Shown: piece by piece, positions 53,059 to 60,934 of the stretch | Numbering within the stretch: position 1 is the stretch's first letter | Layout of the letters: every line of letters begins with the position of its first letter | From: Micromonospora zamorensis | GTDB taxonomy: Bacteria > Actinomycetota > Actinomycetes > Mycobacteriales > Micromonosporaceae | NCBI RefSeq assembly: GCF_900090275.1 | Contig: NZ_LT607755.1 | Span: 4,650,001 to 4,714,000 of the forward strand | Length of the DNA stretch: 64,000 bases | Reading direction: 5' to 3' | Position numbers and translations under genes: made by a program | The notes under the pieces: generated by a model | What the model saw: the letters and a program-made list of their open reading frames with translations, nothing else | Databases searched by the model: none | Told to the model about the DNA's origin: nothing

Positions 53059-54188
53059 GGGCGCTGTGCTGGGTCGCCGCCGACGAGGTGGCGGTACGCG
53101 AGGTGAGCGACCCGGAGCTGCGCAACGAGCGTGACGTGATCGTCCGGGTTCGTCGCAGCACCACCTGCGGCGGTGACCTGCCGCTGCTGGCCGGGCGGGA
53201 TCCGCTGCTGCGGGCCGGTGACGTGCTCGGGGCCGAGTTCATGGGCGAGGTGGTCGAGGTCGGGCCCGCCGTCCGCCGGCACCGCACCGGCGACCGGGTG
53301 GTCGTCGGCGCGAGTGTCGCCTGCGGCGGCTGCTGGTACTGCCGTCAGGGCCTGCACTCCTGCTGCGACAACAGCAGCGTCGACCTGGCGAGCGCCGACC
53401 CCGACCAGGGACGGGACGCCGGCGGTTTCGGCCGGCCCCGGGCGGCGGGCGGCTTCGCGGGCGGTCACGCCGAGTACGTGCGGGTGCCGTACGCCGACGT
53501 GGGCGCGTTTCCGGTGCCGGACGCTGTCGACGACGACCGGGCGTTGTTCGCCGCCGACGCGGCACCGGCCGGCTGGTCGGCGGCTGAGCTGGGTGCGGTG
53601 CGCCCCGGCGACGTGGTGGCGATCTGGGGCGCCGGAGCGGTGGGCCAGTTGACCGCCTGGGCGGCGGTGCGGCGTGGTGCCGCCCAGGTGCTGGTGGTGG
53701 ACCGCTACGAGGAGCGGTTGCGGATGGCGGAGCGGCACTGTGGCGCGGAGCCGCTGGACTATCGCCACACCGACGTTGCGGCGGAGCTGCGTGACCGCAG
53801 CGGCGGACGCGGGGCGGACGTGTGCGTGGTGGCGGTCGGCTGGTCGGCGGCCGGTCGCTTCGGTGGCCGCACCGCCGACCACCCGGACGCCCTGCGGGAG
53901 GCCGTGTACGCCTGCCGCAAGGGCGGTGTGGTGGTGGTGCTCGGCGAGTCGGCCGGTTTCGTCGACGCGTTTCCGCTGGGCACGGTGAACGACCGGCGGC
54001 TCACGCTGCGCGGGGCCCGGCGGCCGGACCTGCGGGACGTGCCGATGCTGCTGGACCGGATGGCCCGCGACGAGCTGCGCACCGAGCAGCTGGCCACCCA
54101 TCGGCTGCCGCTCGAGCAGGGCCCGCAGGGGTACGCGCTGTTCCGGGACCGGGCTGACGGATGCGTACGGGCCGTGTTCACGCCGTGA
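53055..54188 (+). CDS. zinc-dependent alcohol dehydrogenase-like protein with altered zinc site
   Basis: A 377-residue medium-chain dehydrogenase. The structural zinc cysteines are C90, C93, C96 and C104 in VACGGCWYCRQGLHSCC. The NAD(P)-binding glycines are in VVAIWGAGAVGQLTAWAA near residue 198. The first catalytic cysteine is C38 in RSTTCGGDLPLLAG. The expected G-H-E motif reads GAE (A60), so the usual catalytic zinc histidine is replaced by alanine. The enzyme may use a different ligand, lack catalytic zinc or have another reaction. It resembles glutathione-independent formaldehyde dehydrogenase-type proteins in sequence order. It overlaps the 52618 gene by GTGA. Confidence 0.85.
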   Translation: MRALCWVAADEVAVREVSDPELRNERDVIVRVRRSTTCGGDLPLLAGRDPLLRAGDVLGAEFMGEVVEVGPAVRRHRTGDRVVVGASVACGGCWYCRQGLHSCCDNSSVDLASADPDQGRDAGGFGRPRAAGGFAGGHAEYVRVPYADVGAFPVPDAVDDDRALFAADAAPAGWSAAELGAVRPGDVVAIWGAGAVGQLTAWAAVRRGAAQVLVVDRYEERLRMAERHCGAEPLDYRHTDVAAELRDRSGGRGADVCVVAVGWSAAGRFGGRTADHPDALREAVYACRKGGVVVVLGESAGFVDAFPLGTVNDRRLTLRGARRPDLRDVPMLLDRMARDELRTEQLATHRLPLEQGPQGYALFRDRADGCVRAVFTP

Positions 54189-54238
54189 CGGCCCTTTCGT
54201 GATCTGCCATCGGGCACCGCGAATGGCAGACTCTGGGG

Positions 54239-55435
54239 ATGGCTGGGGAGCGAACGTACGACGTGGTGCTGTTCGGGGCGACCGGGTTCACCGGGGGCCT
54301 GACCGCTGAATACCTGGCCCGGCACGCGCCGCCGGGGCTGCGCTGGGCGCTGGCCGGGCGCGACTCGGGCCGCCTCGCCGCCGTCCGGGACCGGCTGGCC
54401 GCGACCGACCCGACGTTGACCGACCTTCCGCTGCTCACCGCCGACGTGACCGACGCGGCCTCGCTGCGCGCCGTCGCGGAGAGCGCCCGGGTGGTGGCCA
54501 GCACTGTCGGCCCGTACGTCCACCACGGGGAGCCGCTGGTCGCCGCCTGCGCCCGGGCTGGCACCGACTATCTGGACATCACCGGTGAGCCGGAGTTCGT
54601 CGACCTGATGTATGTGCGCCACCACGCCGAGGCGGCCCGCACCGGCGCGCGGCTGGTGCACGCCTGCGGGTTCGACTCCATCCCGCACGACCTGGGCGTC
54701 TGGTTCACCGTCAAGCAGCTGCCCGCCGACGTGCCGATCACCGTGGACGGTTACGTGCGCGCCGGTGGCCGGTTCTCCGCCGGCACCTACCACTCGGCGC
54801 TCACCGCGTTCTCCCGTACCGGGCAGGCCAGCCAGGCCGCCCGGGACCGTCGGGCGGTCGAGCCGCGCCCCACCGGCCGCCGGGTGCGGGCGGTGCCCGG
54901 CCGGCTGGGCCGCTCGGCGGAGCTGGGCATCTGGACCGTGCCGCTGCCGACCATCGACCCGCAGGTGGTCCGCCGCTCGGCGGCGGCCCGCCCGGAGTAC
55001 GGCCCGGACTTCCGTTACCGGCACTTCGCGGCCGTGAAGCGGCTGCCCACAGTGCTGGCCGGCGCGGTCGGGCTCGGAGCGGTGGTCGGGCTGGTGAAGC
55101 TGCCGCCCAGCCGACGGTGGCTGCTCGGCCGGCTCGCGTCCGGGCAGGGGCCCACCGCCGAGCAACGGGCGGCGTCCTGGTTCCGGGTCCGGTTCGTGGG
55201 CACCGGCGGCGGGCAGCGGGTGGTCACCGAGGTGGCTGGCGGCGACCCCGGTTACGACGAGACGGCGAAGATGCTCGGCGAGTCGGCGCTGTGCCTGGCG
55301 CTCGACGAGCTGCCGCAGACTGCCGGTCAGGTCACCCCGGTCGCCGCGATGGGTGACGCGCTGCTCGACCGGCTCGTCCGGGCCGGGCTCACCTTCCGGG
55401 TGCTCAAGCAGGACACGGCGGAGCACTCGGCTTGA
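54239..55435 (+). CDS. saccharopine dehydrogenase-like (trans-acting enoyl reductase) family protein
   Basis: A 398-residue oxidoreductase. The Rossmann motif is VVLFGATGFTGGLTAEYLAR at the N-terminus. VASTVGPYVHHGEPLVAACA and GTDYLDITGEPEFVD follow, then HACGFDSIPHDLGVWFTVKQ, the classic stretch of this family. It matches the mycobacterial Rv2953 / Rv2449c type, some of which reduce enoyl groups in lipid synthesis. The C-terminal part (LPTVLAGAVGLGAVVGLVKL) has a membrane-associated stretch. The substrate is unknown. ATG 54239 follows CTCTGGGG. Confidence 0.86.
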   Translation: MAGERTYDVVLFGATGFTGGLTAEYLARHAPPGLRWALAGRDSGRLAAVRDRLAATDPTLTDLPLLTADVTDAASLRAVAESARVVASTVGPYVHHGEPLVAACARAGTDYLDITGEPEFVDLMYVRHHAEAARTGARLVHACGFDSIPHDLGVWFTVKQLPADVPITVDGYVRAGGRFSAGTYHSALTAFSRTGQASQAARDRRAVEPRPTGRRVRAVPGRLGRSAELGIWTVPLPTIDPQVVRRSAAARPEYGPDFRYRHFAAVKRLPTVLAGAVGLGAVVGLVKLPPSRRWLLGRLASGQGPTAEQRAASWFRVRFVGTGGGQRVVTEVAGGDPGYDETAKMLGESALCLALDELPQTAGQVTPVAAMGDALLDRLVRAGLTFRVLKQDTAEHSA

Positions 55436-55460
55436 CCCTCGACCGGGTCGAGGGGGCAGG

Positions 55461-56543
55461 ATGCCCAGCGTGAGCGACCTGCACAGCATCGGTGAGCTGG
55501 CGAGGGCCAGTGGCCTGACCGTCAGCGCCCTGCGTTTCTACGACTCGGCGGGGGTGCTGGAACCGGCCCTGGTCGACCCGGTGACCGGCTACCGCTGGTA
55601 CACCGATGAGCAGATCGCCCCGGCCCGGCTGGTGGCCGGGCTGCGCCGGATCGGCATGCCGGTGCCGGAGATCGCCGCCGCGGTCCGCGCCGAGCCGGCT
55701 GCGGTGCACCGGTTGCTCGACACGCACCTGCGCCGGTTGGTCGACGGGCTGGCCGACGCCCGTCGGGAGGTGACCCGGCTCCGGGCGCTGGTCGACCCGG
55801 CCCAGCCGAGCACCACCACGCTGCTGCTCTCCCCCGCCGACCTGGCGGCCGCGCTCGACGCGGTGCGCTTCGCCGTCGGCGCGGACCCGGAGATGCCGAT
55901 GCTCTGCGGCGTGCTGCTCGACGTGGAGCCCGACGGTGTCCGGCTCGTCGCCACCGACCGGTACCGGCTCGCGTTGGCCCGCTCCCGGGCCGACGTCGAC
56001 GGTCCGCCGGTGCGGGTGTTCGTCCCCGTGGCCCTCGTCGACCAGCTCCGGCCGCTGCTCGACGCCGCCGACGCCTGGCCGGTGTCGTTGACAGTGGCGG
56101 GCGCGGACCTGCGGGTGCTGGTGGCCGACCGGACGCTGACCGGCACCGCCCTGCCGTACGACTTCCCGGACTACCGCCGGTTGCTGCGCAAGGCCGTCGG
56201 CGAGCGGCCCACCGCGCGCCGGATCACTGTCGACGTGGCCACGCTGCGCGCCGCGTTGGCCGACCCGGCGGCCCCCACCGTCGCCCGCGACGACGACGGC
56301 ACGGCCCGGGAGGTCACCGTGCTCGGCGTCGACGACCAGGGCGGTCTTCGGCTGCTCCCCGCCGCCGACCTGGACAGCGACGCGCTGCGGGTCGGGGTGG
56401 ACGGTCGCTACCTGCTGGACGCGTTGAACGCGGCCGGCGCGCCGCAACTGGTGCTGGAGCTGGACGGGCCGATCTCCCCGCTGGCCCTACGCCGACCGGA
56501 CGACGCGGACACCTACTCGGTGCTCATGCCGATCCGGCTCTGA
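55461..56543 (+). CDS. MerR-family regulator fused to DNA sliding clamp (DnaN) domains
   Basis: A 360-residue fusion. Residues 7-75 are a MerR helix-turn-helix (SIGELARASGLTVSALRFYD and GYRWYTDEQIAPARLVAGLR), and 85-112 a coiled coil. Residues 120-360 match the second and third domains of the beta sliding clamp: MLCGVLLDVEPDGVRLVATD, RYRLALARSRADVD and LPYDFPDYRRLL. TVDVATLRAAL follows, and the end is YSVLMPIRL. The clamp's first domain is missing and is replaced by the MerR part. It might respond to, or interact with, DNA replication or clamp-binding partners; this is inference. ATG 55461 follows GAGGGGGCAGG. Confidence 0.88.
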   Translation: MPSVSDLHSIGELARASGLTVSALRFYDSAGVLEPALVDPVTGYRWYTDEQIAPARLVAGLRRIGMPVPEIAAAVRAEPAAVHRLLDTHLRRLVDGLADARREVTRLRALVDPAQPSTTTLLLSPADLAAALDAVRFAVGADPEMPMLCGVLLDVEPDGVRLVATDRYRLALARSRADVDGPPVRVFVPVALVDQLRPLLDAADAWPVSLTVAGADLRVLVADRTLTGTALPYDFPDYRRLLRKAVGERPTARRITVDVATLRAALADPAAPTVARDDDGTAREVTVLGVDDQGGLRLLPAADLDSDALRVGVDGRYLLDALNAAGAPQLVLELDGPISPLALRRPDDADTYSVLMPIRL

Positions 56544-56640
56544 GCCGGCGGCCAGCAATCCCCGTCCCGCGAGGAAAAGCCCGCGACGGTAGCATCTGGT
56601 GGTTCACCTGTGAACCCCGGACGGAGGCGTACAGAGCAGC

Positions 56641-57924
56641 ATGCTCGACATGGAGTTGATCCGGAAGGATCGCGAGGCGGTGGCGACCGCGCTGGCGAAG
56701 CGTCTGGATCCCGCCGAGGTCACCAGTGCCCTGGACGAGATTCAGCGGCTCGACCAGGAACGACGCGCCCTGATCACGGAGATCGACGCCGAGCGGCAAC
56801 GCCGCAAGGCGGAGGCCCGGGCGTACGCGCAGGCCAAGCGCGCCGGCGAGGAGCCGCAGGCCGCCGCGCCGGAGGCCGAGCGTAAGCAGCTCGCCGAGCT
56901 GGAGTCCCAGCTGGACGAGGTGCAGGCCCGGCTGCGCGACGCGATGAGTGAGCTGCCCAACCTGCCCAGCGACGACGTCGTGGCCGGCGGCAAGGAAGCC
57001 AACCGGGTCGTGAAGACCTTCGGCGAGCCGCCGGTGATCGAGAAGGTCCGCGACCACGTCGAGCTGAGCCGCGCGCTGGGCCTGGTCGACTACGAGCGCG
57101 GGGTCAAGCTCGGTGGGTCCGGTTTCTGGATCTACACCGGCGTCGGTGCCCGGCTGGAGTGGGCGCTGCTCAACTACTTCGTCGACCAGCACATCAAGGC
57201 CGGCTACGAGTTCCTGCTGCCGCCGCACCTCCTGCTGGACTCGGCCGGCTTCGCCGCCGGCCAGTTCCCCAAGTTCTACGACGACGTCTACCACCTGGAC
57301 TCGGCGTCCGCCCCGCGCGGGCAGTTCCTGCTGCCCACGTCGGAGACGGCGATCCTCGGTGCGTACCAGGACGAGATCCTGGAGACCCCGAAGCTGCCGC
57401 TGAAGGCCTTCGCGTACACCCCGTGCTACCGGCGGGAGTCGGCCGGCTCGCACTCCGACGAGCGCGGCACGGTGCGCGGGCACCAGTTCAACAAGGTGGA
57501 GATCTTCCAGTTCACGCTGCCGGAGCAGGCCGACGCCGCTCTGGAGGAGATGCTCGCCCACGCCGAGAGCCTGGTCGAGGGGCTGGGTCTGCACTACCAG
57601 CGCACCCTGCTCTCCGCCGGTGACGCCAGCGCCTCGATGAAGAAGACCCTCGACATCGAGGTGTGGATGCCGAGCACCGGCAAGTACAAGGAGGTGTCGT
57701 CGGTTTCCTGGGCCGGCGACTACCAGGCCCGTCGGGCGGCCATCCGCTACCGGGAGCCGGGCGGCAAGCAGACGCGCTTCGTGCACACCCTCAACGGGTC
57801 GGCGCTGGCCACCAGCCGGCTCTTCCCGGCCATCCTGGAGCAGAACCAGCAGGCCGACGGCTCGGTGCTGATCCCGAAGGTCCTCCAGGACCGCCTGGGC
57901 ACCGACCGTCTGACCTCGCGCTAG
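56641..57924 (+). CDS. serS: serine--tRNA ligase
   Basis: A 427-residue class II synthetase that attaches serine to tRNA-Ser. The N-terminal coiled-coil tRNA-binding arm is at about 28-105 (RQRRKAEARAYAQAKRAGEE). Motif 2 is CYRRESAGSHSDERGTVRGH and motif 3 is LNGSALATSRLFPAILEQNQ. FQFTLPEQADAALEEMLAHA lies between. ATG 56641 or 56650 is the start; GGAGG lies upstream. Its stop overlaps the convergent ccdA stop through CTAG. Confidence 0.97.
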   Translation: MLDMELIRKDREAVATALAKRLDPAEVTSALDEIQRLDQERRALITEIDAERQRRKAEARAYAQAKRAGEEPQAAAPEAERKQLAELESQLDEVQARLRDAMSELPNLPSDDVVAGGKEANRVVKTFGEPPVIEKVRDHVELSRALGLVDYERGVKLGGSGFWIYTGVGARLEWALLNYFVDQHIKAGYEFLLPPHLLLDSAGFAAGQFPKFYDDVYHLDSASAPRGQFLLPTSETAILGAYQDEILETPKLPLKAFAYTPCYRRESAGSHSDERGTVRGHQFNKVEIFQFTLPEQADAALEEMLAHAESLVEGLGLHYQRTLLSAGDASASMKKTLDIEVWMPSTGKYKEVSSVSWAGDYQARRAAIRYREPGGKQTRFVHTLNGSALATSRLFPAILEQNQQADGSVLIPKVLQDRLGTDRLTSR

Positions 57925-58784
57925 CCGGTCCGTTCGACGGGGGCCGGGTCCGCCCCGCGCCCCCGTCGACGCATCCAGGCACCCAGCGCAGTGAGCAGGA
58001 CGAGAGCGGCCAGCAGCACTGGTGGGCCGACGGCGTCGAGCGCGTCGGCCAGGGCGTGCTGCACCTCCGACGCCACCCGGATCACCGGGTCCCGCAGGGC
58101 GTCGCGGCGGCCGGCCGCCAGCCGTAGCTCGTACCAGCCGTACCAGGCGACGTAACCACCGGCGAGCAGCAGCATCAGGCCACTGAGCCGGGGCACGAGC
58201 GCGCCGGCGACGCGCAGCCGCGCCACCAGGCCGTCGCGCACCAGCGCCACGCCGAGCGCGGCGACCGCGACCACCAGACCCATCCCGAGGGCGTACGCGC
58301 CGAAGAGCGCCACCCCCTGGCCGGTCGAGCCGGCCTGGAGGCTGGTCACCACGATGGCCAGGAACGGCGCGATGGCGCAGCCGAGCGACGCGAGCGCGTA
58401 CGCCGCACCGAACAGGACCATCGACGGCCAGGAACGGGTCAGCCGGGGCGCTCGGGCCGACCAGCCCGGGGAGGGCAGTCGCCGTCCGGCGAGCAGCCAG
58501 CAGCCCGCCACCATCAGCAGCACGCCGAGCGTCACGGTCAGCCAGGGCAGCCGGGGTCGCAGCCAGCCGGCCAGCGGCGCGAGCGCCAGCCCGAACGCGC
58601 CGAAGACCAGCACGTACCCCACTGTCAGCCCGGCCGCCGCGGTGAGCGCGCGGCCGACCGCGCCGCGGGCGTCCGACGCACCGGCGACCAACAGCGAGAG
58701 GTACGCGGGCAGCAACGCGAAGCCGCACGGGTTGACCGCGCCGAGCATGCCGGCGGTCAGCGCGAGCAGCAGTGCGGCGGTCAC
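57921..58784 (-). CDS. CcdA-like transmembrane thiol-disulphide transporter
   Basis: A 287-residue membrane protein with about six helices. The two redox cysteines are C20 in AVNPCGFALLPAYLSLL and C136 in LGCAIAPFLAIVV, the CcdA/DsbD-beta signature. It moves electrons from cytoplasmic thioredoxin to an outer thiol protein. The TlpA-like lipoprotein encoded just upstream (overlapping by GTGA) is the probable receiver. It has a longer C-terminal tail than small CcdA proteins, including a last helix (LLAALVLLTALGAWMRRRG). It is the last gene of the four-gene reverse operon. Confidence 0.9.
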   Translation of the reverse strand: MTAALLLALTAGMLGAVNPCGFALLPAYLSLLVAGASDARGAVGRALTAAAGLTVGYVLVFGAFGLALAPLAGWLRPRLPWLTVTLGVLLMVAGCWLLAGRRLPSPGWSARAPRLTRSWPSMVLFGAAYALASLGCAIAPFLAIVVTSLQAGSTGQGVALFGAYALGMGLVVAVAALGVALVRDGLVARLRVAGALVPRLSGLMLLLAGGYVAWYGWYELRLAAGRRDALRDPVIRVASEVQHALADALDAVGPPVLLAALVLLTALGAWMRRRGRGADPAPVERTG

Positions 58785-59398
58785 GCCCCGGCCAGGGCGG
58801 CGACGCGGGCGGTGAGCGCCTCACCGTCGAGGAAGCCCTGGTGGACCACTGTGCCGTTCCGGTCGATGATCACAAAGATGCTCTGTTCGGTCACCTTGAA
58901 CCGCTTCCAGAGCGCGCCCTTGCGGTCCTCGATCTGCGGCGTCCCGGCGAGGTCGAACTCGGTGACGAACTCCTTCATGGCGCGTTGCTCGCCCAGCCCG
59001 GCGACGCCGATGATCGGCACGGTGTCCCGGTATCGGGGCGCGACCTCGGCGACCGTCCAGGCCTGGCTGGCGCAGGTGGCGCACCACGGCGCCCAGAACC
59101 ACAGGACCACCGGCTTGCCGGCGAGCTGCGCGGCGTCGAACGCGGCGCCGGTGAGGGTGGTGCCGGTGAAGCGCAGGATGTCCGGGACCTGCGCCGGGGC
59201 TGCGGGTGGCGCGCCAGCCGGCGTACCGGTCGGTGTGGTCGCCGAACCGGTCGAGGCCGGGGCCGACCCGGCGACGGCGGGGCCACCCGGCGCGGTGCCG
59301 GTGCAGGCAGCAGCGCCGGACAGGGCCACGACGAGCGTCCCGGCGGTGGCGGCGCGGCGTAGATGCCCGGCCGCCGTCCATGCCATGCCACTGGGCAT
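58781..59398 (-). CDS. TlpA/ResA-like thioredoxin lipoprotein
   Basis: A 205-residue exported protein. The lipobox is VVALSGAAACTG, with the lipidated cysteine C32. A Pro/Ala/Thr/Ser linker follows. The thioredoxin domain begins near residue 75, with redox cysteines C106 and C109 in VLWFWAPWCATCASQAW. Also present are IGVAGLGEQRAMKEFVTEFD and IFVIIDRNGTVVHQGFLDGE. It should reduce disulphides in the cell wall space, receiving electrons from CcdA. The start ATG at 59398 follows GGAACGGAGAAGCGG. It lies 69 bases downstream of the NuoF-like gene. Confidence 0.9.
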   Translation of the reverse strand: MPSGMAWTAAGHLRRAATAGTLVVALSGAAACTGTAPGGPAVAGSAPASTGSATTPTGTPAGAPPAAPAQVPDILRFTGTTLTGAAFDAAQLAGKPVVLWFWAPWCATCASQAWTVAEVAPRYRDTVPIIGVAGLGEQRAMKEFVTEFDLAGTPQIEDRKGALWKRFKVTEQSIFVIIDRNGTVVHQGFLDGEALTARVAALAGA

Positions 59399-59467
59399 CC
59401 GCTTCTCCGTTCCGGTCAGGAAGGGACCCTTCCCGACTCTCATCAGGCGTTGACTGGGTGCCCTTCC

Positions 59468-60934
59468 CTACTCGGCCTTGGCGAGGCGCAGAGCCAGCTC
59501 CGGGCACACCTTGACGGCCTTCAGCGCGCCTTCGCGCAGCCAGGTCGGCACGGGGGTGGGCGGGAAGGCGGGGTATCCGTTCGCGTCGAGCCGGATGAAG
59601 TCCGGTACGACGTGCGCGCAGAGGCCGTGCCCGTCGCAGCGCGACCAGTCCAGGGTGAGCTTCTGCGGGTTCTCGTCGGGTGCGCCCGGCAGCCCCATCA
59701 CGCCCTTGACCCGCCGCCCACAGCCGTCGCCGGTGCTGTGCAGCCGCAGGTCCTCGGCGAAGACCTCGATCGCGGAGAGCGCGAACCGGGCGGTGCCGTC
59801 CGGGTGACTGCACGCGCCCCGGCCCTTCACCTCGCCGGCGGCGGCTCGCACCACGTCCGCCGGTTGGCTGCCGGCCACGGCCAGGTCCACGGCTCGGGCC
59901 AGGTCCGGCAGGCCCATCTTGCACGGCCCGCACTGGCCGGCGGACTCCCCGGCCAGGTAGCGCACCACCTGGGCGGCCTCACCGAGCGGGCAGGTGTCGA
60001 CGCCGAGCGGGATGATGATGCCCGCGCCGAGGGTGCCGCCTACCGCGGCCAGGCCCTTGCGGGAGACCTCGGCCGTCTCCGCCGCCTCCGGGGTGATCCA
60101 CTTGCCGTGGTAGCCGCCCATCAGGATGCCCTGAATTTCCGGCACCTCGCACAGGTCGAGGACGTCGCGCAGCGGCATGCCGGCGGTGCACTCGACCACC
60201 GCCGGCCGGCCCGCCGCGCCGGTCACGGTGAGCAGCACGGTGCCCGGCTCGTCGTCGGTGCCGAGGGCCGCGTACTCGTACGGGCCGAGTCGGGCGCCGA
60301 CGGCGAGCTGGGCGTACGTCTCGGCGTTGGAGAGCAGGGTGGGCAGGCCACTGACCCCGGAGTCGCTGGAGCGCTTCTTGGTGCCGGGCGGGATGTGCGG
60401 CAGCCCGTTGATCCCGTTGACCAGTGCGCCGCCCTCACCGGAGATGAACCGGTGCGGCACTGTGACGATCGTCGTCTGCACCGGCATCCGGCGCTCTTCG
60501 AGCGCATCCATCAGCGAGTCCCGGCCGACCCCGTCGTCCGCCACGCCGATCACGATCTCGTCGGCGTCCAGCGCGTACGCGGCCAGCGCCGCCCCGTCCA
60601 GGATCAGGTGCGGCGCGCGGGTCAGCAGCACCTTGTCCTTCCAGCTGGCCGGCTCCCCCTCGGTGGCGTTGACCACCACCACGGCGGCGAGGTCCTGCCG
60701 CTCGCAGGACTCCAGCACCGCGCGCAGTTTGCGGGCGAACGGGAAACCCGCTCCGCCCTTGCCCTTGAGCTGCATGCCCTCGGCAAGCCGGAGCAGCTGC
60801 GCCGGCTCCATCGGGCCGATCGGTCCGTGCACCTCCTCGTGCGCGAGCAGGTCGAGTCGGCCGTACTCGGCGAAGCCGGCGGTGAGCCGGGGCTCGCCCA
60901 CACAGGCGACCGGTGGCACGGCGGTACGCATCAC
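59468..60934 (-). CDS. NuoF-like NADH dehydrogenase flavoprotein with ferredoxin tail
   Basis: A 488-residue fusion. The first 380 residues resemble the 51-kDa subunit of complex I: the FMN/NADH region reads LKGKGGAGFPFARKL and VVVVNATEGEPASWKDKVLL. The iron-sulphur motif is ESAGQCGPCKMGLPDLARAV, with a later cysteine in GEVKGRGACSHPDGTARF; the first of the usual four cysteines is alanine. The last 75 residues form a ferredoxin domain (SRCDGHGLCAHVVPDF and AVKVCPELALRL). It could take electrons from NADH in the cytoplasm. Its start overlaps the membrane protein stop by ATGA. Confidence 0.88.
   Translation of the reverse strand: MMRTAVPPVACVGEPRLTAGFAEYGRLDLLAHEEVHGPIGPMEPAQLLRLAEGMQLKGKGGAGFPFARKLRAVLESCERQDLAAVVVVNATEGEPASWKDKVLLTRAPHLILDGAALAAYALDADEIVIGVADDGVGRDSLMDALEERRMPVQTTIVTVPHRFISGEGGALVNGINGLPHIPPGTKKRSSDSGVSGLPTLLSNAETYAQLAVGARLGPYEYAALGTDDEPGTVLLTVTGAAGRPAVVECTAGMPLRDVLDLCEVPEIQGILMGGYHGKWITPEAAETAEVSRKGLAAVGGTLGAGIIIPLGVDTCPLGEAAQVVRYLAGESAGQCGPCKMGLPDLARAVDLAVAGSQPADVVRAAAGEVKGRGACSHPDGTARFALSAIEVFAEDLRLHSTGDGCGRRVKGVMGLPGAPDENPQKLTLDWSRCDGHGLCAHVVPDFIRLDANGYPAFPPTPVPTWLREGALKAVKVCPELALRLAKAE

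Noticed and set aside
56524..58824. 766-codon reverse frame opposite serS
   Set aside because: serS is clear on the forward strand, and the reverse product has only biased composition.
59410..59470. GGAAGGGACCCTTCC palindrome between the NuoF-like and TlpA genes as a terminator
   Set aside because: It is short and weakly paired, and the flanking genes are close and in the same direction; read-through is more likely, so it was not called.
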